Origin: Nocardia ninae NBRC 108245
GTDB taxonomy: Bacteria > Actinomycetota > Actinomycetes > Mycobacteriales > Mycobacteriaceae
NCBI RefSeq assembly: GCF_007990755.1
Contig: NZ_BJXA01000009.1
Span: 1-64,000 of the forward strand
Direction of reading: 5' to 3'
DNA length: 64,000 nt
Shown: positions 36,797 to 46,766 of the stretch, piece by piece
Numbering within the stretch: the stretch's first letter is position 1
How the letters are laid out: every line of letters starts with the position of its first letter
Position numbers and translations under genes: made by a program
Notes under the pieces: model-generated
Seen by the model: the letters and a program-made list of their open reading frames with translations, nothing else
Told to the model about the DNA's origin: nothing
Database searches by the model: none

Positions 36797-39700
36797 CTAC
36801 CCGGCGGCGCGATTGCGCCGCTCCTTGCGTTCGGCGATCACCTCGTCCAAGTGTTCGCGGAGCAATTGCAGGATCGGCGCCTCCACCTCGCTGTCGAGCC
36901 GCTCGTGGGTGAAGTGCGCGTCCTCCATCGGCGCGAAAGCCTCTGCCGCCGAACGGTATGCGCAGTACGCCTGATGGGTCCGGCCGAGGGACTGCAGGAT
37001 GAGCCCGTGCATCACCAACACCCTGGCCCTGGTCAGTGGCCCGATCGCGCGGTTGAGCATCCGGATCGCCGCGTCCGCGATGGGCTCGGCCTGGGTCAGC
37101 TGACCGGCCATCATGTGCACGTGCGCCAGCCGCGCCAGCGCCCAGCCTTCGCGTAGTTCCACCCCGCTGAGCCGGGCCAGCTGGACCGCCTCGCGGCACA
37201 GCTCGATCGCGTGGGTGTGATCGCCCTGGAAGCCGCGACTCACGCCGAGTTCGTGCGTCGCCATCGCCTCCAGCGCGGCATTGCCGATCTTGCCTGCGAG
37301 CGTCTTCGCCTCCGTCGCCCTGGCCTCGGCGGCGACGAATTGTCCACCGTCGGACAGAGTTTTGGCGATGTGCACCAGGCTGGCGCACTCGACCGCCGGA
37401 TCCTCGACCCGGCGGGCCAGCCGGATCGCGCGTTCGGCGTGCGCGAGCGAGGCCGCCGTCTCGGTGCCCATCCTGGTCGACGAGGCGAGCAGCTGCCCGG
37501 CGAACGCGATCAACCGAACGTCGCTGGCCGAGGCCGGGTTCAGCGAGAGCGCGATGCGCTGGTGGTCCCGGCCCTGGCGCAGCGTGCCGAGCGAGTAGCT
37601 GTAGTTCGCACCGAGGGTCACCCTGATCCGGCATTCGACGCGGCGGTCACCCGCCCGCAACGCCGCGGCGAGCAGTTTGCCGAGCGCACGGGACAGCTCC
37701 TGGCAGTGCGGGCCGCCGTCGATCAATTCCGCGGTGGCCCAGGCGATGTCGGCCGCGGGCACGAGCGCGGGACCACCCACCCGCGCGGTCTGCTCGTACA
37801 GCGAGATCAGGTTGGGTCGCTCGACATCGAGCCAGTATTGCGCGGCGATGCTGTCGATGAACGAAAGCCCTTCGGCCACGGTGTCGCCCAAGTGTTCCGG
37901 CAGGCGCGAGCCCGGATTGCACACCGCCATCAGATTTTTCATGGTGGCCAGGTAGAAGTCCAGCAACCGGGCCAGCGCACCGGAGGTCGGTTCGTCGGCC
38001 TCGGGACCGTGGAGTTCACGCGCGAACAAGCGCGGCAGATCGTGGTAGGTATAGCGCCCGGACGAACTGGTCTCCATCAGGTTCAGGTCGACGAGCGATT
38101 CACACAGCTCCTCGACCAATATCCGTTCCGCACCGAGGATGGCGGCCGCGCCGTCGAGCGAGATCTCCGCCACCTCCGGCGCGGCCAGCATCCGAAAGGC
38201 CCTGGCCTGCGCGCAATCGAGCTGGTCGTAGCTGAGCCGGAACGCCGCCTCGACCGCGAGGTCGCCGCTGCGCAGCGTGCCGAGCCGCTGCTGCTCGTCG
38301 GCCAGCCGCTCGGCCAGGCTGCCGATGGTCCAGCTGGGCCTGGCCGCCAGCCGCGCGCCGACGATCCGGACGGCCAGCGGTAATCCGCCGCAGGCCTCGA
38401 GCACGCTGTGCACCGCGGCGGGCTCGGCGGCGACCCGCCGCAGGCCGGCGATCCCGGCGAGCAGGGTGCGCGCCTCGACCGGGGCGAGCACATCGAGCCG
38501 CACGCTGAGAACGCCCACTACACAGGGCAATTCGGGCATCGAGGAACGACTGGTGATCAACACTGCGGAGCCGGGCGTGCCCGGAATCAGCGGGGCCACC
38601 TGGTCCACGTCGCGCGCGTTGTCCAGCACGACGAGCACCCGCTTGCCGTCGAGGATGCTGCGGAACTGGGCCGAGCGCTCGGCGAGCGTCGGCGCGATCT
38701 CACCCTCCGCGACGCCGAGGGCACGCAGGAAATCGCCGAGGATGTCCGCCGCCGGGGTGCCTGCTCGGTCGCGACCGCGGGCCTGCGCGAAACCGTGCAG
38801 GTCGACGTGCAACTGCCCGTCCGGGAACCGGTCCCGGACGCGATGGCCGACATGCACCGCCAGCGCGCTCTTACCGATACCGCCCATGCCGTTGATCACA
38901 CATACCGGCACCGCGAAACCGTCTGCGCGGGTGAGCCATTCGCTGATCCGCCGCACGGTCTCGGTGCGGCCGGTGAAGTCGACCACGTCGGCAGGCAGCT
39001 GTGCGACCCGCGCCACCGTGCGACGAGGCGGCCGCACGATCATCGCCGCATTGCCGGTATCGCGTTGTGGCGCACGCAGATCCCCGCGCAGGATGCGCTG
39101 ATGCAGCTCGGCGAGCGGCTGGCCGGGTTCGATGCCGAGCCGCTCGATGAGCACCTTGCGGGTGTCGGCGTACACCGCGAGCGCCTCGGCCTGCCTGCCC
39201 GCGTGATACAGCGCGGTCATCAGCAGGCCGCGCAGTTGCTCGCGCATCGGATGCTCGGCCGACAGCGGCGTCAGCTCCGCGATCACCTCCGGATAGCGGC
39301 CCAGGCGCAGGTCCAGCTCGATGCGCTGCTCCAGCAGCGCGACCCGGCGTTCGATCAGCTGCGTGCGCTGCCGATCGGCATAGGGGCCGGGCAGCCCGGC
39401 CAGCGGCGTGCCCGACCAGAGCCGCAGCGCGGTGTCGAGCCGCTCGCGCACCAGCTCGACCGTGTACTGCGGGTCCGTGCCGATTCGCTCCGGTTGCGCC
39501 TCGACCAGCAGGTCGTCGACCAGCTCCACATCCACCGCACCCGGGGACAGCCGCAGCGCGTAGCCGCCGCCGAACCCGACGAGCACCGTGGCGGGCGCAC
39601 CGGACGGGCGCTCCGGCTCCAAGGCCCGGCGCAGATGCAGGATGTGATTGCGGAGCGCGCCGATCGCGCTCGGCGTCGGATGCTCGCCCCAGACGCCGTC

Positions 39701-39841
39701 GATGAGTTCCGGCACCGTGGCCGAACGTCCGCTGCGCAGCAACAGGGCCGCCAGCAAGGCTCGGCGCTGTTTGGAGCCGAGATCGACCTCCAGCTCGTCG
39801 CGCCACGCACGAACCTCGCCGAGCACAGCGAACTTCAGCAT
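36797..39841 (-). CDS. AfsR/SARP family transcriptional regulator (SARP-NB-ARC-TPR)
   Basis: About 1014 aa. The N-terminal OmpR-like DNA-binding domain (LLRSGRSATVPELIDGVWG) is followed by the BTAD helical domain. An NB-ARC ATPase comes next, with Walker A GMGGIGKSAL and VLVVLDNARD. The C-terminal half is TPR-like. These proteins act as ATP-driven activators, often of secondary metabolism. ATG at 39841 with GAGGGGA is chosen; ATG at 39859, close behind GGAGGT, is a serious alternative. Divergent from the lipoprotein hydrolase genes, possible targets. Confidence 0.9.
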   Translation of the reverse strand: MLKFAVLGEVRAWRDELEVDLGSKQRRALLAALLLRSGRSATVPELIDGVWGEHPTPSAIGALRNHILHLRRALEPERPSGAPATVLVGFGGGYALRLSPGAVDVELVDDLLVEAQPERIGTDPQYTVELVRERLDTALRLWSGTPLAGLPGPYADRQRTQLIERRVALLEQRIELDLRLGRYPEVIAELTPLSAEHPMREQLRGLLMTALYHAGRQAEALAVYADTRKVLIERLGIEPGQPLAELHQRILRGDLRAPQRDTGNAAMIVRPPRRTVARVAQLPADVVDFTGRTETVRRISEWLTRADGFAVPVCVINGMGGIGKSALAVHVGHRVRDRFPDGQLHVDLHGFAQARGRDRAGTPAADILGDFLRALGVAEGEIAPTLAERSAQFRSILDGKRVLVVLDNARDVDQVAPLIPGTPGSAVLITSRSSMPELPCVVGVLSVRLDVLAPVEARTLLAGIAGLRRVAAEPAAVHSVLEACGGLPLAVRIVGARLAARPSWTIGSLAERLADEQQRLGTLRSGDLAVEAAFRLSYDQLDCAQARAFRMLAAPEVAEISLDGAAAILGAERILVEELCESLVDLNLMETSSSGRYTYHDLPRLFARELHGPEADEPTSGALARLLDFYLATMKNLMAVCNPGSRLPEHLGDTVAEGLSFIDSIAAQYWLDVERPNLISLYEQTARVGGPALVPAADIAWATAELIDGGPHCQELSRALGKLLAAALRAGDRRVECRIRVTLGANYSYSLGTLRQGRDHQRIALSLNPASASDVRLIAFAGQLLASSTRMGTETAASLAHAERAIRLARRVEDPAVECASLVHIAKTLSDGGQFVAAEARATEAKTLAGKIGNAALEAMATHELGVSRGFQGDHTHAIELCREAVQLARLSGVELREGWALARLAHVHMMAGQLTQAEPIADAAIRMLNRAIGPLTRARVLVMHGLILQSLGRTHQAYCAYRSAAEAFAPMEDAHFTHERLDSEVEAPILQLLREHLDEVIAERKERRNRAAG

Positions 39842-40112
39842 TCGGTCCCCTCTCTCCATCGGACCTCCAGCTATGAACGTAGACAATCGTCCGACGTCTT
39901 CGTCGACCAAGCTCGGCGAAGTCACCGATGAGCCACTGTTGCACCGGCGTCATCGTTACCGGGGGTGGTGGTAGCACCACCACGGCACGCCAGCAGACAG
40001 TACCCAGCATTCGGGTGTTCGCGGCATGGGCGCGAGGGCTCCCGATTCCTAGGCTCGAATCGTCGGGGACGCACCCATGCCTTCCGGCTCGAACAGGAGG
40101 AAGACACTGCTC

Positions 40113-41303
40113 ATGAACCCATTTCGGCGCAACTCCGGTAAAGCGGCCCTCTCGGTCGTAGTGGCGGGCGCGGTACTCGCCGCGGCCGCGTGCGGTGGTG
40201 AGACGTCGGTGGGCGCACCGGACGAGGCGGCGAAGACGACGCCGCCCGCCGTGGCCGCCGCGATGGACAAGGTGGTGCGCCAAGGATTCCCCGGTGTGCA
40301 GGTGGTGATCGACGGACCGGCCGGACATCGGACGTTCACCGCGGGGGTCGGCGACCTGAACACCCGCGCACCGTTCCCGGACGACGCGCGCGTCCGGATC
40401 GGCAGCAACACCAAGACCTACGTGGCGACGGTGATCATGCAGCTGGTTGCCGAGGGCAAGGTCGACCTGGACGCGTCGATCGAGCGCTACCTGCCCGGCA
40501 TGGTGCAGGGCAACGGCAACGACGGCAACCGGATCACGGTGCGCCAGGTGTTGCAGCACACCAGCGGCGTACCGGACTACCTCGGCCGTGGTGCGGGCGA
40601 CGGCATCACGACCCAGAACTCCGAACAGATCGACCCGGACGAGGAAACGCTGCGGTGGCAGCACTTCGAGATGACCGAGCTGGTCCGCCGGGCGATGACG
40701 GCCCCGCCCCAATTCGAACCGGGTGCTAAATCCGTCTACACCAACACCAACTACCTGCTGGCCGGTCTGCTGATCGAGCGGGTGACCGGCAATCCGGCCG
40801 CCGACGAGATCGGGCGCCGGATCCTCGAGCCGCTCGGCCTGCGCGACACCTATGTGCCCGCCGCCCGCGAAACCGGCATCCGCGGCCCGCACGCCCGCGG
40901 GTACCACCGGATCGACGGTAAGCCAGTCGATTTCACCGACTTCGACCCGTCCTGGGGCGCCACGGCGGGCGACATGATCGCCACCCCGACCGACATGAAC
41001 CGGTTCTTCACCGCGCTGCTGGCCGGAAAGCTCTTGCCGCCTGCGCAATTGGCCGAGATGAAGCGCACCGTGCCGTTCGACCGCATGCCGGGCGCGGACT
41101 ACGGCCTCGCCCTGATCCACCGGACCGCACCGTGCGGCAAAGAGGTCTGGGGGCACGGCGGCAGCATTCCCGGGTTCGAGACGCGCAACGGCGTGACGGC
41201 CGAGGGCACCGCGGTGACCGTCACGGTCAACCAGCTGCCGGCCACCGAGGAGGAGGCCGATGCGGTCAACGGCGTATTGGACGCCGCTCTGTGCGCCTCG
41301 TGA
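40113..41303 (+). CDS. lipoprotein serine hydrolase (class C beta-lactamase fold)
   Basis: 396 aa. A signal peptide with lipobox LAAAAC puts the lipidated Cys at residue 27. Active-site motifs of the beta-lactamase/D-Ala-D-Ala carboxypeptidase superfamily are present: SNTK (Ser98, Lys101), YTN in VYTNTNYLL, and GHGG. The ATG at 40113 follows AGGAGG at slightly long spacing; the in-frame ATG at 40077 would spoil the signal peptide. Peptidase, esterase or lactamase activity cannot be separated by sequence. Followed after 67 nt by another exported hydrolase. Confidence 0.9.
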   Translation: MNPFRRNSGKAALSVVVAGAVLAAAACGGETSVGAPDEAAKTTPPAVAAAMDKVVRQGFPGVQVVIDGPAGHRTFTAGVGDLNTRAPFPDDARVRIGSNTKTYVATVIMQLVAEGKVDLDASIERYLPGMVQGNGNDGNRITVRQVLQHTSGVPDYLGRGAGDGITTQNSEQIDPDEETLRWQHFEMTELVRRAMTAPPQFEPGAKSVYTNTNYLLAGLLIERVTGNPAADEIGRRILEPLGLRDTYVPAARETGIRGPHARGYHRIDGKPVDFTDFDPSWGATAGDMIATPTDMNRFFTALLAGKLLPPAQLAEMKRTVPFDRMPGADYGLALIHRTAPCGKEVWGHGGSIPGFETRNGVTAEGTAVTVTVNQLPATEEEADAVNGVLDAALCAS

Positions 41304-41370
41304 TCGCCCCACCCACCAGCAACCACGGCCCCCATATCGGCTGCGGCCGAACAACTTCCGAGGAGCAACA

Positions 41371-42882
41371 GTGAAACGCGCGAAAGGGCTGACGGTCGCC
41401 TTGACCGGCCTGGTGGCCTGTGCCGGACTGATCGGCTGTGCCGGTCCGAAGGCCGAGGCGAAGCCGCAAACCCCGGTGCCGGAACGGTTCACCGGTCAGC
41501 AGCTGGACTGGAAAGCCTGCGGGGTTCCGAAACTGGATGACGCCGGGGCGCAGTGCGCCGACGTCACCGTGCCGGTGAATTACGCTGACCCACAAGGGCC
41601 CACGCTCACCGTGGCGATCTCCCGTATCGCGGGCACCGACCCCGCACCGCAACGCGGCGTCATGTTGTCCAACTCCGGCGGTCCCGGCGGCGAGGGTCTG
41701 GACTTCATGGTCGATGTCGGCAAGGCGATGACGCCCGAGGTGCGGGCCCGCTACGACCTGATCGGCATGGACCCGCGTGGCGTCGGACGCTCGTCCGCCG
41801 TCGACTGCAAGTGGCCGGTCGGCTTCGGACTGCAGTCCGCGGGCCTCGACGCGGCGGGGTTCGCGGAGTCCGTTGCGGCACAAGGTGACCTGGCCGCCCG
41901 GTGCGTCGGTACCGAAGGGGCTCGACTGCCCTACATCACCACCCGCAATACCGCGCGGGACATGGACGTCATCCGCGGCATTCTCGGCGCGGAGAAGATC
42001 AGTTACTACGGCACCTCGTACGGCACCTACCTCGGTGCGGTGTACATGCAGATGTTCCCCGAACGCAGCGACCGGATGGTGCTGGACAGCGCGGCCGACC
42101 CGGACGCCTACGGGCCGGTCGGCATGATGCAGGCCATGGGCCCGGCCAACGAGGCCGCGCTCGACCTGTGGGCGGATTGGGTCGCGGCGCGCGACGGCGA
42201 GTACCACTTCGGCACCAGCCGGGCCCAGGTCCGCGGCGCGATCCAGGACCTGATCAAACAGTCTGCGGACAAGCCGATCCGGTTGGGCGAGTACGAGATC
42301 GACGAGCATTGGCTGCCGGTGGTGCTGTTCGTCGGGTTGGACAGCCCGGATCAGTACGGGATGCTCGCCGGCCAGATGCGTACCATCGCCGATGCGGCCG
42401 CGGGCAAGCCCGCCCAGCCGGACGAAACGTTGAACGCCACACTGGGATTCGCTTTGAAGGCCCGTCCGAAAGACAATTCATCACAGATGGCCATCATGTG
42501 CGGTGACGTGGCGACGCCGCGGGATCCGGGATTCTATTGGCGCAACATCGAGGCCGCCCGCGCCACCCAACCGGTGTTCGCCGGGTTCACCAACAACATC
42601 ACCCCGTGCGCGTTCTGGGCCCCGCCCGCCGAACCGGCCACGGTGGTGCGTAATGCGGTGCCCGCCATGATCGTGCAGTCCACCGGAGACACCAGGACCG
42701 CGTACGACGGAGCGCTCGCCATGCACAACGACCTGAGCGCGTCCCGCATGGTCACCCTCCAGGATGTGCCGATCCACTGGATCTTCGGGCGCTACCAGAA
42801 CTCCTGCGTGTACTCGGCGGTGAACACCTACTTCCGCGACGGCACGCTGCCCGCCGAAGATATGACCTGTCGGATCGACTGA
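41371..42882 (+). CDS. exported alpha/beta hydrolase (tripeptidyl-aminopeptidase-like)
   Basis: 503 aa. Signal peptide with a probable lipobox (GLIGCAG, Cys23). The alpha/beta hydrolase core has NSGGPGGEG (oxyanion), MDPRGVGRS and the nucleophile elbow GTSYG (Ser216), and the C-terminal domain carries VQSTGDTRTAYDGA for the catalytic Asp with the His in PIHWIF. The pattern fits the Streptomyces secreted tripeptidyl aminopeptidase/proline iminopeptidase-like family. The GTG start has GAGGAG upstream. Confidence 0.9.
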   Translation: MKRAKGLTVALTGLVACAGLIGCAGPKAEAKPQTPVPERFTGQQLDWKACGVPKLDDAGAQCADVTVPVNYADPQGPTLTVAISRIAGTDPAPQRGVMLSNSGGPGGEGLDFMVDVGKAMTPEVRARYDLIGMDPRGVGRSSAVDCKWPVGFGLQSAGLDAAGFAESVAAQGDLAARCVGTEGARLPYITTRNTARDMDVIRGILGAEKISYYGTSYGTYLGAVYMQMFPERSDRMVLDSAADPDAYGPVGMMQAMGPANEAALDLWADWVAARDGEYHFGTSRAQVRGAIQDLIKQSADKPIRLGEYEIDEHWLPVVLFVGLDSPDQYGMLAGQMRTIADAAAGKPAQPDETLNATLGFALKARPKDNSSQMAIMCGDVATPRDPGFYWRNIEAARATQPVFAGFTNNITPCAFWAPPAEPATVVRNAVPAMIVQSTGDTRTAYDGALAMHNDLSASRMVTLQDVPIHWIFGRYQNSCVYSAVNTYFRDGTLPAEDMTCRID

Positions 42883-42894
42883 CCGGAGCCGTGT

Positions 42895-42922
42895 AGCCCT
42901 GAGCCCCCACGGGTTCAGGGCT
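42895..42922. terminator. bidirectional terminator hairpin
   Basis: A perfect 8-bp outer stem AGCCCTGA/TCAGGGCT, extended by an inner CCC/GGG, fills the 40-nt gap between convergent genes. It starts directly at the response-regulator stop codon on the minus strand. Confidence 0.75.
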
Positions 42923-43567
42923 TCACGCGTTCAAGTAGGCCAGTACGGCGAGTACGCGCCGATGGCCGACATCCTCGGCGGAGAGGCCGAGCTTCGCGAA
43001 AATGCTCCGAATGTGTTTGTGCACAGCGCCTTCGCTGACCACCAGCCGCTCGGCGATGGTCGCGTTGTTGTGCCCCTCGGCCATCAGCGCCAGCACCTCG
43101 CGCTCACGGGCGGTCAGCGCGGCCATCGGATCGTCGGCCTTGCGCCGCACCAGCAGTTGCGAGATCACCTCGGGGTCCATCGCGGTGCCGCCCGCGGCGA
43201 CCCGGCGCAGCGAATCGAGGAAGCGGTCCACCTTACCGACCCGCTCCTTGAGCAGGTAGCCGACACCGCCCATGCCGTCGCCGAGCAGTTCCGCGGCGTA
43301 GCTGTCCTCCACCCAGGACGACAGCACCAGCACCGGCAGGCCGGGGTACAGCTTGCGCGCGCTGACGGCCGCGCGTAAACCGTCGTCGGTGAACGTCGGC
43401 GGCAGGCGCACATCGACGACGACCGCGTCCGGCCGATCCGCGGCCACCGCCGCGAGGAAGTCGTCCGCGTTGTCCACGGCGGCCACCACCTCGATGCCCG
43501 CCGTACTCAGCAACAGCACGAGACCCTCCCGCAGCAGGGCATTGTCCTCGGCGATCATGACCCGCAC
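42923..43567 (-). CDS. NarL/LuxR-type response regulator
   Basis: 214 aa. Receiver domain with phospho-acceptor Asp52 (VVDVRLP), acidic pair ED at 7-8 and the conserved Lys in YLLKERV. The LuxR helix-turn-helix is LTAREREVLALMAEGHNNATIAERLVVSEGAVHKHI. Overlaps the 3' end of the histidine kinase gene by 13 nt and is its cognate partner. The GTG start is used. Confidence 0.93.
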   Translation of the reverse strand: MRVMIAEDNALLREGLVLLLSTAGIEVVAAVDNADDFLAAVAADRPDAVVVDVRLPPTFTDDGLRAAVSARKLYPGLPVLVLSSWVEDSYAAELLGDGMGGVGYLLKERVGKVDRFLDSLRRVAAGGTAMDPEVISQLLVRRKADDPMAALTAREREVLALMAEGHNNATIAERLVVSEGAVHKHIRSIFAKLGLSAEDVGHRRVLAVLAYLNA

Positions 43568-44814
43568 GGCAACTCCACCCGCAATACAGTAGGGCCACCG
43601 GGTGGACTGGTCAGCGTCATCCGGCCGTCGAGCGCCTCGGCCCTGCGCCGGATACCGGCCAGCCCACCGCCGTAGGTCTCCACGGCGCCGCCTACCCCGT
43701 CGTCGCGGACCTCGATCGTGAGCAGTTCCGGCGCACCGCCGAGCACCAGGGAGATGCCCGCGGCGCCGGAGTGCTTGGTGGCGTTGGTGAGTGCCTCGGT
43801 GATCACGAAGTACGCCGCCGCCTCCACCGCGGCGGGACGCCTGCCCACCTCGCGCAGATCCAGCACACAGGGAATGGGATTGCGGGCGGCAACCGCCGAA
43901 ATGGCACTCGCCAGGCCACGATCGGTGAGCACCGGCGGATACACGTTGCGCACCACGTCACGCAGTTCGGCCAGCGCGGCCGTCGCGGTGTCCTGCGCCT
44001 TGCGCACCAGACCCTGCGCCGTCTCCGGATCCTGGTCGCGCAGTTGGTCGGCCAGCCCGAGCTGCATGATCACCGCAGCGAGCCGGGCCTGCGCGCCGTC
44101 GTGCAGGTCACGCTCGATCCGGCGCAGCTCGGCGCCGTGCGCGTCCAGTGCGGCCGCCCGCGTCGCGGTGAGTGCCGCGACCCGGTCGGCCAGCAGGGCG
44201 CCCTCGGTCGGTTTCAGCAGGGCGTGGGTGGCCATCGCCTGCCAGCGCGCGGCCACCGGAAGTTGCAGGGTCACCAGGGCAACCGGGAATGCGAGGAAGA
44301 AGCTCAGTATCGCCTTGGGCCACGAGTCGACCACGAATCCGAAACTGGCGAACTCCTGCCCCGGCGGCAACAGCTGCCAGAATTCCGGTATCGCCAGCTG
44401 AGCGAGGGTGCTCAGCGGCAACGCGATGGCGAAGACCGCGAGATAGATGCCGGTCAGCGCGTGCGCGACCAGCCAGCCGAAGTCCCGCCGGTTCGCCGGA
44501 TCGGTGAACACCGTCGCGACCCGCTGCCGTAGGCCGCCGGTGAACGGCTGATAGGCACCCGCCGCCTGTTCACCGAGATACCTTGCCGCCCGGCGCCGAT
44601 CGAACGACACCAGCGGCCGGACCAACCGGATCACCTCGGGCAGCGCCGGTATCCCTACGCCGATCAGGCAGAACGCGCCGACGATCAGCAGGCCGACCAC
44701 CGCGAACAACGCGAGTATCGAGGTGACACCGCCGACCGCCAGATACCAGACCGCACCCGGCAGCCGCCGTGCTTTGTCCAGCGCGGAGCGCAGTGCGTTG
44801 ATCACGCTCGCCAT
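43555..44814 (-). CDS. sensor histidine kinase (HisKA_3)
   Basis: 419 aa from MASVINALRS. Two transmembrane pairs around residues 22-57 and 118-185 flank a short sensor region. The phospho-acceptor is His238 in RRIERDLHDGAQARL, followed by a HATPase domain (EALTNATKHSGA, DDGVGG, GGLAGIRRRAEALDG). NarL-type two-component system with the overlapping response regulator. The upstream extension to 44925 overlaps the transporter gene and is rejected. The signal is unknown; neighbouring exporter genes are plausible targets. Confidence 0.92.
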   Translation of the reverse strand: MASVINALRSALDKARRLPGAVWYLAVGGVTSILALFAVVGLLIVGAFCLIGVGIPALPEVIRLVRPLVSFDRRRAARYLGEQAAGAYQPFTGGLRQRVATVFTDPANRRDFGWLVAHALTGIYLAVFAIALPLSTLAQLAIPEFWQLLPPGQEFASFGFVVDSWPKAILSFFLAFPVALVTLQLPVAARWQAMATHALLKPTEGALLADRVAALTATRAAALDAHGAELRRIERDLHDGAQARLAAVIMQLGLADQLRDQDPETAQGLVRKAQDTATAALAELRDVVRNVYPPVLTDRGLASAISAVAARNPIPCVLDLREVGRRPAAVEAAAYFVITEALTNATKHSGAAGISLVLGGAPELLTIEVRDDGVGGAVETYGGGLAGIRRRAEALDGRMTLTSPPGGPTVLRVELPCGS

Positions 44815-44884
44815 GCTGTCAGAACAGGACGCGACCGCGCCCGGCCGGTGCCCGAGGCGCGCATCGCCCCGGGCACGGCTTCGC

Positions 44885-46693
44885 TCACGCCGATCCGGAC
44901 CCGCCCGCGGGTCTGCCCGCGCCACGATCGTCCGGGTCGCTGCCGTCGCGCGGGTTCACCGCGCCGCCACCGCCGAGCACCAGCCCCGCCTGATCGACCA
45001 CCCGCGACTCGGTCGCGAGTACCGACTCCTCGGCCTCCTCGGCCTCGGCCCGCGCCGCCTGCAACCCGCCGACCATCCGCAGCGGCACTTCCCGCCAGAA
45101 CAGCACGAGGATCAGCGCGAGCAACGCGACACCGGTGGCCGACAGGAACACCATCGACATGGAGTCCGCGAAGCCGACCTTGAACGGCCGGGCCAGCTCC
45201 GGGCTCAGCTGCTGAATGATCGAGCTGTCCTTCAACACCTCGCCCGCGGCCGAAGTATCTTGCGCCAGCAAGCCTTTCGCCAACGCCGCATCGACCGGGT
45301 TGCTGCTGCGTGCACCCTCCACGACCGCCTGCTGGAACTGCGGATCCGCAGCGGCACTGCGCATCTCGTCGGAGATGTTCGGCGTCAGCTGCGCGAACAG
45401 GATGGACAGGAACACCGCGACCCCGAGCGTGCCGCCGATCTGCCGGAAGAACGTCGCGGCCGCCGTGGACACGCCCATGTCCTTGGGCGGCAACGCGTTC
45501 TGCAGCGCCAGGGTGAGCGGCTGCATCAGGTTGCCGAGGCCGAATCCCGTGCACGCCATGAAGATCATCGCCAGCCACAGCGGGCTGTCGGCGGTCAGGA
45601 AGTGCAGCAGGAACAGGCCGAGCGTCAGCATGGTCGCACCGATGATGGTGAAGGTGCGGTAGCGGCCGGTCCGCGAGATCAGTTGACCCGACACCACCGA
45701 ACCGGTCATCAGGCCGAGCACCATCGGCAGCATCTGCAGGCCCGCCAGCGTCGGGCTCGCACCGCGCACCACCTGCAGGTACTGCGGCAGCAGCGAGATA
45801 CCGCCGAACATGCCCGCGCCGACCACGAACGAGATCACCACGCCCAGTGCGAAAGTCCGGTTCTTGAAGATGCGCAGCGGGATCAGCGCGGCGTCGCGCA
45901 GCGCCTTCTCCACGAAGACGAACCCGATGATGCCGGCCACCCCGATCACGTAGCAGGCGACGGCACGCCCACTGCCCCAACCCCATTCACGGCCCTGCTC
46001 GGCGACGATGAGCAGCGGTACGAGACCGATCGCCAGCGCCAGCACGCCCCACCAGTCCACCCGATCGGTGGAGTGCGGCCGCTTCGGCAGCTTCAGCACC
46101 CGGTACACCACGGCGAGCGCGATCAGGCCGATCGGCACGTTCACCAGGAACACCCAGCGCCAGCCGCTCACCCCGAGGATCGTCTCCTGCCCGGCGAGCA
46201 CACCGCCGAGCACCGGGCCGATCACGCTGGAGGTACCGAACACGGCCAGGAAGTACCCCTGATACTTGGCGCGTTCGCGCGGTCCGACGATATCGCCCAG
46301 GATCGTCAGCGCCAGCGACATCAGGCCGCCCGCGCCGACGCCCTGCACGGCACGGAAGGCAGCCAGCTGGTACATGGACTGCGACATCGTGCACAGCAGC
46401 GAGCCGACGATGAAGATCGCGATCGCCAGCATGAAGAACTGCTTGCGGCCGAACATGTCGGACAACTTGCCGTACAGCGGCGTCGCCAGCGTCGCGGTGA
46501 TCAGATAGGCGGTGGTCGCCCACGCCTGCATCGAGTAGCCGTTGAGGTCGTCGGCGATGGTGCGGATCGCGGTGGACACGATCGTCTGGTCGAGCGCGGC
46601 CAGCAACATGCCGAGCATCAAGCCGCTCAGGATCACCAGGATCTGGCGATGGGTGAACTCGGGCGGCGATTCCACCTTCTCAACCGTTGTCAC
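44885..46693 (-). CDS. DHA2-family MFS drug exporter
   Basis: 602 aa, about 14 transmembrane helices, proton-driven multidrug efflux of the EmrB/QacA type. The TM1 signature LDQTIVSTAIRTIADDL, loop GKLSDMFGRKQ and motif C GPVLGGVLAG are present. A periplasmic loop with Gln/Ala-rich sequence lies before the final helices, and the C-terminal ~50 residues are Gly/Asp/Arg-rich. It starts 73 nt after the MarR gene, an arrangement typical of MarR-repressed exporters. Confidence 0.93.
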   Translation of the reverse strand: MTTVEKVESPPEFTHRQILVILSGLMLGMLLAALDQTIVSTAIRTIADDLNGYSMQAWATTAYLITATLATPLYGKLSDMFGRKQFFMLAIAIFIVGSLLCTMSQSMYQLAAFRAVQGVGAGGLMSLALTILGDIVGPRERAKYQGYFLAVFGTSSVIGPVLGGVLAGQETILGVSGWRWVFLVNVPIGLIALAVVYRVLKLPKRPHSTDRVDWWGVLALAIGLVPLLIVAEQGREWGWGSGRAVACYVIGVAGIIGFVFVEKALRDAALIPLRIFKNRTFALGVVISFVVGAGMFGGISLLPQYLQVVRGASPTLAGLQMLPMVLGLMTGSVVSGQLISRTGRYRTFTIIGATMLTLGLFLLHFLTADSPLWLAMIFMACTGFGLGNLMQPLTLALQNALPPKDMGVSTAAATFFRQIGGTLGVAVFLSILFAQLTPNISDEMRSAAADPQFQQAVVEGARSSNPVDAALAKGLLAQDTSAAGEVLKDSSIIQQLSPELARPFKVGFADSMSMVFLSATGVALLALILVLFWREVPLRMVGGLQAARAEAEEAEESVLATESRVVDQAGLVLGGGGAVNPRDGSDPDDRGAGRPAGGSGSA

Positions 46694-46766
46694 GACTGCG
46701 CCTCGCTGGCGCTCGGCTCCGTCGCGCCAACTAGCGCTGTAATTTCGGTTCGCTCGCTTCGCTCGC

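Noticed and set aside
38871-41492. 873-codon minus-strand frame across the SARP start and the lipoprotein gene
   Set aside because: It joins antisense of the hydrolase to an out-of-frame reading of the SARP gene; no recognisable domain.
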